Source of the DNA: Saccopteryx bilineata
Taxonomy: Eukaryota; Chordata; Mammalia; Chiroptera; Emballonuridae
Direction of reading: 5' to 3'
Length of the DNA stretch: 64,000 nt
Assembly (NCBI RefSeq): GCF_036850765.1
Contig: NC_089491.1
Span: forward strand, 87,762,740-87,826,739
In this document: piece after piece, positions 54,176 through 63,663 of the stretch
How positions within the stretch are numbered: the stretch's first letter is position 1
Layout: every line of letters begins with the position of its first letter
The notes under the pieces: model-generated
Database searches by the model: none
Seen by the model: only the letters and a program-made list of their open reading frames with translations
What the model was told of the DNA's origin: nothing
Program-made: the position numbers and the translations under genes

Positions 54176-55650
54176 AGGGGGTGTGGCAAGCTGGCGATGG
54201 AGTAGGCAGATGTACCAACTTCCACCTCCCAGAACCAAAGTGGATTACAACTTAATTTTAAGAACCATCATCTGGAAAAACCAACTTTGGACTAAACTAA
54301 GAGGACTCTTTACCTAAGGAACACTGAAAAGCCATACTGAGACTGGTAGAAAAAGTGGAAACACGGGGAGGGCTGCCCAGCTCCCAGGCATGAATGGCAG
54401 CCTGGAGAGACTCCCATGGCGGGAATTGAGTTTAGTGGAGAGGGAAGGGTCCTGGGCTCCAGGAACAAAGCTCCAGCCTGCTGCCCCAGAGCCTAGAAGA
54501 AGTGTGTGGACAGTATTTAGCTGCAAAACAAGTCAGGATACTGTTTGTGAAAAAGAGACAGATTTCTCAGACCCAGGATTCTTCTTAAAGGGACCGTGCA
54601 AAAAACCTCTTTCACAACCACTCACCTGAGACTCTGGAAGACTGGGAGAGTTGAAGGACCAGAGTAGCAGGAAGAGAGATTAATCTAGGAGGCACAGGGA
54701 GAAATACTTTGAGGGATAGCCACCCTAACCCCTGGGCTGAGTCACCCCCCAAATCTAAAGTGAATATTTCCCTTAGACTCAGCAATACCAGCAAAGGGAA
54801 GCAGGATGCCTGCCAAACAAGCTCTCCTATGGCACTCAGAGCAGAAAGCTTAGAAGGAGGGAGCCTTCAGGAATACAGTATTGAAAGCTTGGGTCTGAAC
54901 TGCAGTGCCCCCACCCACACTGCTGAGGGCTCACTGGAGGGTAGGTGGCAGCGAGACATGAAGTGCAATCCCTTCGGCAGGGGCAGAAACTGGGTCAACC
55001 ATGACTGAGGCGCAGCATGAGCTCAGTCTCGCCTGGTTGGTGCAGAAGGGGTGCACGAAAGCAGTCCAGTGTGGCTGCAGGGCCTGGCAGGCAACAGGAG
55101 TCCCACCTGCAATCCTGCCTGCAGAAGAAAGGCAAAAGCCTGGGAACAGCAGAGACCTGTAGCTGAGTGCTGGCACACAGCCCACCCCGCCCGCGGAGCC
55201 AGGGATTGCAGCCCAATGTGTGAGCACAGCTCCACCCATGGGGGAGGGACAAAAGCCCAGGAACAGGCAGAGACCAGCAGCTGAGCATTGGTGTGCAGCC
55301 CTGCCTGCAGTGCCAAGGCTTGCAGCCCCAGGTTCAGCTTGCAGCTTCACCCACAGGAGTGGGGTGGAAGCCAAGGTTGGCAGAGGCATGTAGACCAGGG
55401 CACGTGAACACAGCAACTCCTGTGGAGGACAGAAGGAAACTGCACTGACAGCCACAGGGGCCAGCACAGGTAGCACCCATACCCTAATGCCTGAGGCAGT
55501 GGCAGAGGGAGTTGCGGTCCTATAGACAGACCACACCTAGGGAACACAGAGACCACACCCATTGGACTCCAGTGTCCACACCCTTCTTATACACAGACAA
55601 AATGGGAAGGCAGAGAAATGCAACCCAAATGAATCAAGAGTAATCCCTAG
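54176..55650 (+). promoter_or_regulatory. 5' UTR of the old LINE-1
   Basis: GC-richer than the surroundings, with 'GCCTGGCAGGCAACAGGAG'-like and 'GCAGAGACC(A/T)G' phrases recurring at 55,080-55,300. It produces long chance frames on the minus strand (up to 201 codons at 54,931-55,536). CpG is largely decayed to TG/CA. Confidence 0.8.
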
Positions 55651-55658
55651 AAAAGGAC

Positions 55659-56604
55659 ATGAATGAGTCAGATATAACCAAATTACCAGATGCAGAGTTT
55701 AAAATAATGACTGTTAGGATGCTTAAAAATCTTAGAACAACAACAGATGGACATAATGAACACCTAAATAAAAAGATAGCAAGTATAAAAAAGGACATTA
55801 AAATAATAAAAAAGAATCAGTTAGAAATGACAAATACAATATCAGAAATGAAGACCACAACAGAAAGAATTAAAAGCAGGATGGATGAATCTGAGGATCA
55901 AATCAGCGAGTTAGGGGACAAGATAAACAAAGGCATGGAAGCAGAACAGAGAAAAGAAAAGAGACTCAAAAAGTCTGAGGAAACTCTAAGAGAGTTCTGT
56001 GACAACATGAAGAGAAATAAGGTCCACATCATAAGGGTTTCTGAATAAGAAGAGAAAGAACAAGGAATATAGACTTTGTTCAATAAAACATAGCTGAAAA
56101 CTTCCCTAAATTGATGCAGGAAAAAGTCACACAAGTTCAAGAAGCACAGAGAATTCCATTAAAGAGAAACCCAAAGAAATTCACACCAAGACACATGATA
56201 ATTAAAATACCAAGAGATAAAGAGAAAATATTAAAAGCTGCTAGAGAAAAAAAGGCTATCACCTACAAAGGAGCCTCCATAAGAATGACATCTAACTTCT
56301 TAACAGAAACACTTGAGGCCAGAAGGGAATGGTAAGAAATATTCAAATAATGCAGAACAAGAGCCTACAACCAAGACTACTTTATCCAGCAAGACTATTG
56401 CTTAAAACTGAAAGAGAAATAAAAAGCTTCCCAGACAAAAAAACAAAAACAAAAAACAACCCCCCCCAAAAAAAACCAAACACAACAACCTCAAGAAATT
56501 CATTACATCCAAACGAATGCTGCAAGAAATGTAAGGGGCCTGTTGTAAACAGATCAAAGGGTGAAAAGAATACAGCAGAAGAGAGATACAACATTAAAGA
56601 ATAA
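55659..56604 (+). pseudogene. LINE-1 ORF1 remnant
   Basis: It opens MNESDITKLPDAEFKIM with a coiled-coil region to about 56,010. The RRM start (NMKRNKVHIIRVSE, 56,005-56,046) runs into a TAA. The C-terminal domain continues in another frame at 56,111-56,335 (ILKAAREKKAITYKG, then TSNFLTETLEARREW). A stop follows RREW and the tail runs at 56,329-56,604. At least two frame changes make it non-functional. Confidence 0.88.
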
Positions 56605-56608
56605 AATG

Positions 56609-59600
56609 CCAATAAACAACTACATATCAATAATAACTTTAAATGTGAATAGATTAAATGATCCAATCAAAAGATATAGGGAAGCTGCATTGATAAGAAA
56701 ACAGGACCCATACATATGCTGTCTACAAGAGACACAACTTAAAACAAAAGATGCACATAGACTGAAGGTAAAACTATGGAAAAAATATTTCATGCAAAAA
56801 GAAACAAAAAAAATCTGGGGTAGCAATACTTATATCAGACAAAATGGACTTTAAAACAAAGGCTATAGTAAGAGATAAAGAAAGTCACTACATAATGATA
56901 AAGGGAGCAATCCAACAGAAAGATATAACCATTTTAAATGTCTATGTACCTAACATAGGAACACCTAAATATATAAAGCAGACTTTTATGGATATAAAGG
57001 GAGAGATCAACAGCAATACTATAATAGTAGGATATTTCAATACCCTACTAACTTCACTAGATAGATCCTCAAGAAAGAAAATTAACAAAGTAACAGCAGA
57101 CTTAAAAGACATACTAGATCAACTGAATTTAATAGATATCTTCAGAACCTTTCACCCTAAAGCAGAATATGCATTCTTTTCAAGTGCTCATGGTACATTC
57201 TCTAGGATAAAACACATGTTAGGGCATAAAAGTGGTCTTAACAAATTTCAGAAGATTGAAATCATATCAAGCACTTTCTCTGATCACAATGGCATGAAAC
57301 TAGAAATCAACCACAGAGAAAAACTAAAAAATACTCAAACACTTGGAAACTAAATAGCATGTTATTAAATAATGAATGGGTTAACAATGATCAAAGAAGA
57401 AATAAAAAAATTCCTAGAAATGAATGATAATGAGCATACAACAACTCAAAATTTATGAGACACAGCAAAAGCAGTACTGAGAGGGAAGTTCATAGCATTA
57501 CTGGCATACCTTAAGAAACTGGAAAAAGCTAAAATAAACAACTTAACCCTGCATCTAAAAGAACTGGAAGAAGAACAGCAAGTAAAGCCCAAATGTAATA
57601 GAAGGAAAGAAACAATAAAGATCAGCATGGAAATAAATGGCATAGAGGCTAAAGAAACAATACAGAGGATCAATGAAACCAGGAGCTGGTTCTTTGAAAA
57701 GGTAAACAAGATTGATGAACCTTTAACAAGACTCGCCAAGAAAAAGAGAGAGAGGACTCAAATAAATAAAATTAGAAACGAGAGTGAAATGAATAAATAA
57801 ATAAAGTTAAAAAAGAAAAGAAAATACTATGAAGAACTATACAGCAAAAAATTACACAACCTAGGTGAAATGGACTAATTCCTTGAAATATATTATCTTT
57901 TAAAAACCAATCTGGAAGAATCAGAAAACCTAAACAGACCAATTACAACAAATGATATTGAAACAGTTATCAAAAACCCCCCAACAAACAAAAATCCTGG
58001 GCCTGATTGCTTCACAAGTGAATTCTACTAAATATTCAAAGAACTAACTCCTATCCTTCTCAAGCTATTTCAAAAAATTCAAGAGGAAGGAAGACTTCCA
58101 AGCTCTTTTATGAGGTGAGCGTAATTATGATTCCAAAATCAGGCAAAGACAACACAAAGAAAGAAAATTATAGGCCAATATCCCTGATGAATTTAGATGC
58201 TAAAATCCTCAACATAATATTAGCAAACTGGATCCAGCAATATATGAAAAAATCATCCACCATGCTCAAGTGAGATTTAATCAGGGAAGGCAAGGCTGGT
58301 ACAATATTTGCTAGTCAATCAATGTGATTCATCACATAAACAAAAGGAGAATAATGACATGATAATTTCAATAAATGCAGAAAAAAGCATTTGATAAAAT
58401 CCAGCACCCATTCATGATCAAAACTCTCAGCAAAGTGGGAATACAGGGAACATACCTCAATATGATAGAGGCCATCTATGACAAACACACAGACAACATC
58501 ATACTTAATGGGCAAAAATTAAAAGCAATCCCCTTAAGATCAGGAACAAGGCAGGGGTGCCCCCTTTCACCACTCTTATTCAACATAGTTCTGGAAGTCC
58601 TAGCCACAGCAATCAGATAAGAAAAAGAAATAAAAGGCATCCAAATTGGAAAAGAAGAAATAAAACTATCCTTATTTGCAGATGATATGATATTGTTTAT
58701 AGAAAACCCTAAAGTCTCAGTCAAAAAGCTACTGGACCTCATAAATGAATTCAGCAAAGTGGTAGGATATAAAATTAATACTCAGAAATCAGAGGCATTT
58801 TTATAAATGAACAATGAACTGTCAGAAAGAGAAATTAAGGAACAATCCCCTTCACTATTGCAACAACAAAAAAGTACCTAGGATTAAATTTAACCAAGGA
58901 GATTAATGACTTGTACTCAGAAAATTATAAAACACTGATAAAAGAAATCAAGGAAGATACAAACTACTGGAAGCATATATCATGCTCATGGTTAGGAAGA
59001 ATAAACATCATAAAAATGTCTATATTCCCCAAAGCAATTTATAAATTCAATGCAATTCCTATTAAAATACCAATGACATATTTTAAAGATATAGAACACA
59101 TATTCCAAAAATTTATATGGAATCAAAAAAGAACACGAATAGTTTCAGCAATCTTGAAAAGGAAGAATAGAGTGGGAGGTATCACACTTCCTGATATCAA
59201 GTTGTACTACAAGGGCAATGTACTCAAAACAGCTTGGTACTGACATAAGAACAGACATATAGATCAATGGAACAGAACAAAGAACCCAGAAATAAACCCA
59301 CACTTTTATGGACAACTGATATTTGACAAAGGAGGTAAGAGCATACAATGGAGTAAAGATAGTCTTTTCAACAAATGGTGTTGGAAAAATTGGACAACTA
59401 CCTCCAAAAAAATGAAACTAAAGCACCAACTCACACCATTCTCAAAAATAAACTCAAAATGGATAAAAGACTTAAATGTAAGTCGTGAAACCATAAGCAT
59501 CTTAGAAGAAAACATAGGTAGTAAGATCTCCGACATCTCTCACAGAAATATATTTACTTATTTGTCTCCATGGGCAAGTAAAATAAAAGACAGGATAAAC

Positions 59601-60200
59601 AAATGGGACTATATCAAACAATAAAGCTTTTGCACAGCTAAAACAATAAGAACAGAATAAAAAGACAAACTACACAATGGGAGAACATATTTGACATTAC
59701 ATCTGATAAGGGATTAATAACCCAAATTTATAAAGAACTTGTAAAACTCAACAACAGAAAGATAAACAGTTCAATAAAAAATGAGCAAAATAAATGAATA
59801 GACACTACTCCAAAGAGGACATACAGATGACCAATGGTCATATAAAAAAAATGTTCAACATCACTAATCATTAGAGAAATGCAAATTAAAACCACAATGT
59901 GGTATCACCTCACACCAGTCAAAATGGTGCTCATCAACAAAACAACACAGAATAAGTGCTGGCGAGGATGTGGAGAAAAGGGAACCCTCCTGCACTGCTG
60001 GTGGGAATGCAGACTGGTGCAGCCACTGTGGAAAACAGTATGGAGATTCCTCAAACATTAAAAGTGGAACTGCCTTTTGACCCTGCTATCCTAGTTTTAG
60101 GAATATACCCCAAGAACACCATAGCACTGATTCAAATAGAGAAATGCACCCTCATGTTTATGGCAGCATTGTTCACAATAGCGAAGATCTGATAACAGCC
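56609..60200 (+). pseudogene. LINE-1 ORF2 remnant
   Basis: The endonuclease start [11 protein letters not shown] is at 56,627-56,659, so ORF2 opens only a few bases after the ORF1 frame closes. Q-E-T-Q replaces Q-E-T-H at 56,728-56,739. F-S-D-H is near 57,279-57,290. The RT motif F-A-D-D-M is at 58,675-58,689. The C-terminal [18 protein letters not shown] is at 59,957-60,010. Stops and frameshifts are scattered throughout. Confidence 0.9.
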
Positions 60201-60629
60201 CAAGTATCCGTCAGTGGATAAGTGGATTAAAAAGCAGTGGAACGTATATACAATGGAATATTATGGGGCTATGAAAAAGAAGGAAATATTATGTTTTGCA
60301 ACAATATGGAAGGACCTGGAAACTATTATGTTGAGTGATATAAGCCAGGCAGAGGAAGAAAAATATCATACGACCTCACTCATTGAGGAATCCAGTGAAC
60401 AGTGTGAACTGAGGAATGGAATTGAGACAGAGGAGAGATCAAAGGGATCAGAGGAAAAGAGAACAGAGGGAAAGGGGATGATAGAATGGGATAAACCTGA
60501 AGGGAAGTGGGAAGAGCACTATAGGGAGGGGGACAAAGGAGATATTGAGGGAAATAGGGGGGAAGAGGGATGCATTCGGAGCAAGAAAAAAAAAAAGTAA
60601 ATAAAGTACCAGAAAAACAAAACAAAAAA
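60201..60629 (+). other. Old LINE-1 3' UTR and A-rich tail
   Basis: Purine-rich, with GGGAGGGGGAC (60,525-60,536) and AAATAGGGGGGAAGAGGG (60,552-60,569). A-rich tail from 60,585 interrupted by TAAATAAAGTACC. Confidence 0.75.
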
Positions 60630-60630
60630 A

Positions 60631-60900
60631 AACTTGACAATATTTCTACATGTGTAGGAAAAGCATTTACTATATTTTGTCAAACCTTTCAAATTATGGG
60701 GTTTCTTACAATCTTTAAAGTTAAGGTATTATTAAAGTGTGCCCAGCAAATATTTAAGTCAATTTTAAAAAATATAAAAGGTTGAGTAATCATGCTTTTT
60801 ACTTTAAAAAATTTCTTTTGAATGCTGATGCACAGGAGTCACCAAACCTCTTTCTCCTGCAAAGTTCTACCCTCTTTTATTTGATCCAGCTAATAATGCT
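60631..60900 (+). pseudogene. pol: Betaretroviral integrase, second half (after the L1)
   Basis: It resumes at the duplicated D-N codons and continues with K-A-F-T-I-F-C-Q-T-F-Q-I (60,663-60,698). A region reading L-L-K-C-A-Q-Q-I-F-K-S-I-L-K-N-I-K-G (60,729-60,782) sits where the third catalytic residue helix lies. L-N-A-D-A-Q (about 60,817-60,834) follows. The third catalytic residue region is damaged by a deletion between about 60,700 and 60,728. After about 60,860 the resemblance is lost. Confidence 0.78.
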
Positions 60901-60949
60901 GTTTTGTCTTTTTCCAAATAGCTCCATATATAAGAAAAAAAGTTCATAT

Positions 60950-61345
60950 AAGCAGGTGTGTACCCTCAAACCCCTCAGTGAGATCTTCTGAGCATGGCTT
61001 TTAAAGTCTATAATGACCAAGAGGCAGACAAAGCCCAATAGAGATCAGGCAAAATACCAGCTCTTGGCATATGCCCTTAAAGGCTCCAACACCCTGAATG
61101 GGCCTCATAGGACTCCATCTGGCCCTGCTTCAACAGTGAAAAGAAATGTTATTGAGCTAAAGCCTGACAGGCTTCTCAGCCGCCACCAGAGCCATGCCTT
61201 TGCTGTGGAGAAAAAGAGACACTGGAAGGTAAGCTGCCCCCTCACTCCTCTAAGGGAGGGTTCAGTATCTTCCAGCCCTGCTCCAGCCACCTGTGACCTA
61301 ACCTTGCCCAGCCTACTGGGACTTGCCACTGAAGGCTAAAGTGCC
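60950..61345 (+). pseudogene. gag: Gammaretroviral (class I) gag remnant: capsid end and zinc knuckle
   Basis: M-A-F-K-V-Y-N-D (60,994-61,017) is in one frame. R-D-Q-A-K-Y-Q-L-L-A-Y-A-L (61,040-61,078) follows in the next. A single CCHC zinc knuckle comes after: C-x2-C at 61,195-61,203 with G-E-K, then H-W-K at 61,220-61,228 and C-P at 61,235-61,240 after a one-base frame change. A lone knuckle with H-W is the gammaretroviral type (betaretroviruses have two). The region ends L-L-G-L-A-T-E near 61,313-61,333, where gammaretroviral protease begins. Packaging and assembly functions are lost. Confidence 0.75.
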
Positions 61346-61548
61346 CAGGGCCATCGACCCCATCTCACATCTCTGTGGATGAGCCTAGGGTATTTCTTAC
61401 AAGTAGCAGGTAAACTCATTTCTTATGGACACAAGATCTACTTACTATGTCTTGAATGAATATTCGGTTTTTATTCATCCCTCGAAGATCTCTGTTGTGA
61501 CTGTTGATAGTCCTATTTTCTGCTGCTTTGTTTAATATATACTACCTC
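61346..61548 (+). pseudogene. pro: Gammaretroviral protease remnant, second protease of this provirus
   Basis: Text reading Q-V-A-G-K-L-I-S (61,410-61,433) precedes an active-site-like L-M-D-T-R (61,432-61,446) in the shifted frame. The Gly of the Asp-Thr-Gly triad is Arg (AGA). Then Y-V-L-N-E-Y-S (61,456-61,476) and P-S-K-I-S-V-V-T-V-D-S-P (about 61,479-61,516). Frameshifts and stops break it. The RT and RNase H that should follow are absent. Confidence 0.72.
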
Positions 61549-61555
61549 CTTTATT

Positions 61556-61845
61556 CCTCCTGCCTTAATGCCCCATTCATATTTTATGCTGGGACCTACT
61601 CCTAATTTAGAGCTCTCTTTCTCTTTTTGCCAACTTCTGTTACAAATTTACCTCTGCCACCCAGTATAGTGTATCCCAAGGTTCTCCTCACCACACCATG
61701 GCTGTAAAGCTTCAGGGAAAGGCCCCCTGGGTTTATCTCTCCTGTTTAAAGAAAATGGAAACTCCATCTCCATATGTGCTGCAGATGGTTTTTGCAGTCT
61801 TCCTGAATCATTACCAGCTAGAAGCAGCAGTCATTGGGACTTGAA
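61556..61845 (+). pseudogene. pol: Gammaretroviral integrase C-terminus remnant
   Basis: From about 61,560 text changes to a gammaretroviral integrase end: G-P-T-P-N-L-E-L-S (61,589-61,615 region), then L-L-T-T-P near 61,685-61,699. A-V-K-L-Q-G-K-A-P-W-V-Y-L-S (61,701-61,742; G-K-A-P-W-V-Y-L at 61,716-61,739) belongs to the GPY/F-type SH3-like domain. The last frame ends L-E-A-A-V-I-G-T-stop at about 61,842. About 3 kb of pol between this and the protease is missing, so the insert carries an internal deletion. Confidence 0.72.
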
Positions 61846-62116
61846 TGCTAGCTGCAAAGTGTAGAAATGTGACAACAATTCCAGTGCCATGTGGACTTTT
61901 TCTGGATGTATTTCCTGTACTCCTGCTCCTTGTGATAGCTCTTAATAGACTGAACTGGGGTTGAGTTGCATTTTCAGGGAATGCAGAATGATGACGTGTC
62001 AGCATGGACTTGGTGAACAATTTAAGGACATTTAAAACAAGAAAGACTCTTTTATAGATCCTGTTATATTGTCTAAGAATGTGCTTAAAGGCTTTAATCC
62101 CTGTAATGTATAAGAA
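61846..62116 (+). other. Env-region remnant, unassigned
   Basis: A hydrophobic stretch V-F-P-V-L-L-L-L-V-I-A-L (61,908-61,943) followed by N-R-L lies in one frame. It could be a membrane anchor from either retroviral component. Frames are otherwise broken. Confidence 0.4.
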
Positions 62117-62278
62117 TACTTGTTTGGGTATCTGTTAGCATTGGCTATACTAATTTTGTGTTTATTCTGTATTTTTTCAGTCTGCTCCAAATTAGAATCT
62201 AGGACACTAGGAAATCAGATGAGTATAAATCTCAGCACACAAATTAAAAATAAAGAAGAAAAAAAGGATATGTTGTAG
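62117..62278 (+). pseudogene. env: Retroviral env transmembrane anchor and cytoplasmic tail
   Basis: A 53-codon open frame. A hydrophobic segment Y-L-F-G-Y-L-L-A-L-A-I-L-I-L-C-L-F-C-I-F (62,117-62,176) is followed by S-V-C-S-K and a polar tail with K-N-K-E-E-K-K-D-M-L. It runs through the polypurine tract and stops at TAG (62,276-62,278), 8 bases into the 3' LTR. The overlap of env with PPT and LTR start fits a betaretroviral layout. The surface subunit and fusion peptide are missing. Confidence 0.6.
62251..62270 (+). other. Polypurine tract
   Basis: AAAGAAGAAAAAAAGGATA directly precedes the TG of the 3' LTR: the plus-strand primer site. Confidence 0.8.
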
Positions 62279-62728
62279 ACTGCAAGTGGCAAAAAGCCTT
62301 TGTAAATTTGAGGCTTAGCAAAAGGCTAAGTTCTCCCCCCACCACCTCCCTATTGAATATGATGCTAAGTATTTATACCCACTTCACTTGCTTGCTTAAG
62401 TTGCTCCAAGCAATTTACATGCCCTTCCTCTCATTCTTTGTTTGTTCATATGTTGGTTGATTTTGATTATGCATAGTGGGGGGATTCCTGGTTATGCCTT
62501 GGGAGAGTTCCTGTTTTTGCCTCAGATGTGTAACTTTGTATCAAGGACTTCCTTGTTTTGCATATGGCTATATAATAAAGCAAACTGGGGCTATGGGGCA
62601 CTCGGATATTGCCCTCAGCATTGAAGAGGCCTCCCGATCTCAACCTTTTTTCTTAATGAGTCTGTTTTCTTAATTCAGCACGGTTCTCTCTCAAGGACCA
62701 GAACTATGAGCTGCACTGGTCTGTGGCA
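62271..62728 (+). repeat. Provirus 3' LTR (458 bp)
   Basis: It begins TGTTGTAG and ends TGTGGCA, with the TATA/AATAAA cluster near 62,569-62,579. Aligned by eye to the 5' LTR along its whole length. Confidence 0.92.
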
Positions 62729-62734
62729 GTGGGC
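62729..62734. repeat. Target-site duplication of the provirus, right copy
   Basis: GTGGGC, identical to 49,937-49,942. Confidence 0.85.
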
Positions 62735-63663
62735 CACCGGTACTTGTGGAAAACTAGAGCCCTCTTATTATTATGTAATACATTCCATGAAGCCCATGTG
62801 GATTACAATATCAGTGCATCAGCCAAGGTTCTTCCCTTTCTCCAAAAGAAAAACTTTACAATTAAAAAGTTACAGAGCAACATATTCATATATTTATATC
62901 ATTTTTAAATCAATTTACCTATAAAGTACTGAAGGAAATGTGATAAGCAGCTAGACAGTCATGAAATGAGTGGAATTTCTGGGGTGTAGAGCAAAGAGGA
63001 AAACAAGGACCTCACCCTCAGGATCATGTTTCCTCCTCTAGTACATTGCTGGTCATGTGATTTAATCCTGCTGACCTTTCATGTCACTGGTCATGCGGTC
63101 CAGATCCTCTGCTGACCTTTCCTCCCCTGGCATGTTGCTAATCATGTGGGTTAGGCCCCCTTAGAGGGGAGATGAACACGGGGGCTGGAGAATAGCCCTT
63201 AAGCATTAAACCCCCAGGAGAATGAGGTTCTGACCCATATCTGAATACATCTAGCCTTCAGTTGTGTTTCAGCTCCAGGCCCAGAAAAGCAGCAAAACCA
63301 GACAAGTGATGCCATGATTGACATCAGGATCATCTGCATTGACTAATTATCCCCTGCCCTGTCACTGATAAATTAGAGGAGGTCATGGGGACACATGTGG
63401 AAAGCTGATGAACATTCTATTGAGGTCTTCCCCTGAGACTTCCACACAAATATCAAGACAGAAAACTCAGGGCAGCTCTATGGACCAGCGCCCTGCATTT
63501 CCCCACCTTCTCCCAGACACATTTTTCTTGCCCCTCTCTTTCTCCTGAACTCCATGTCCCCCCTTTTTCTTGTCTCTGTATCTCATTTCCTGAGCCCATT
63601 TCTTTTACTGCTCATTTCTTTTACTTCTCTTTCTAAAGAAACTTTCTGTTATAGTTTTGAGTC
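62735..63663. other. No gene; GC-richer segment with imperfect short repeats
   Basis: 63,043-63,150 contains three loosely similar units built on 'TGCTGGTCATGTG' and 'CTGCTGACCTTTC'. 63,200-63,480 has LTR-like composition but no second copy or TG...CA ends that I can pair. Confidence 0.4.

Larger units (their letters stand above)
54176..60629 (+). mobile_element. Old full-length LINE-1 inserted in the proviral integrase
   Basis: It begins GGGGTGTGGCAAGCTGGCGATGGAGTAGG, the worn counterpart of the G-rich/YY1 start of L1 5' UTRs. A 5' UTR of about 1.47 kb, ORF1, ORF2, a G-rich 3' UTR and an A-rich tail ending near 60,629 follow. Both ORFs carry many stops and frameshifts. It differs from the intact L1 of this window in its 3' UTR and in having almost no ORF1-ORF2 spacer, so it belongs to another lineage. 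Confidence 0.92.
49943..62728 (+). mobile_element. Class II (betaretrovirus-like) endogenous provirus, defective and mosaic
   Basis: Order on the plus strand: 5' LTR, Lys-tRNA primer site, gag matrix start, decayed gag, protease, RT, RNase H, integrase part 1, inserted L1 (54,176-60,629), integrase part 2, a class I insert (about 60,950-61,845), env transmembrane tail, polypurine tract, 3' LTR. The L1 accounts for about 6.45 kb, so the provirus itself is near 6.3 kb and lacks most of gag, and all of SU. The paired LTRs and intact 6-bp duplication show one integration event without later rearrangement of the ends. Confidence 0.92.

Noticed and set aside
54931..55536. 201-codon minus-strand open frame rich in Leu, Pro, Cys
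   Set aside because: Antisense of the old L1 5' UTR; GC-rich sequence with few stops.
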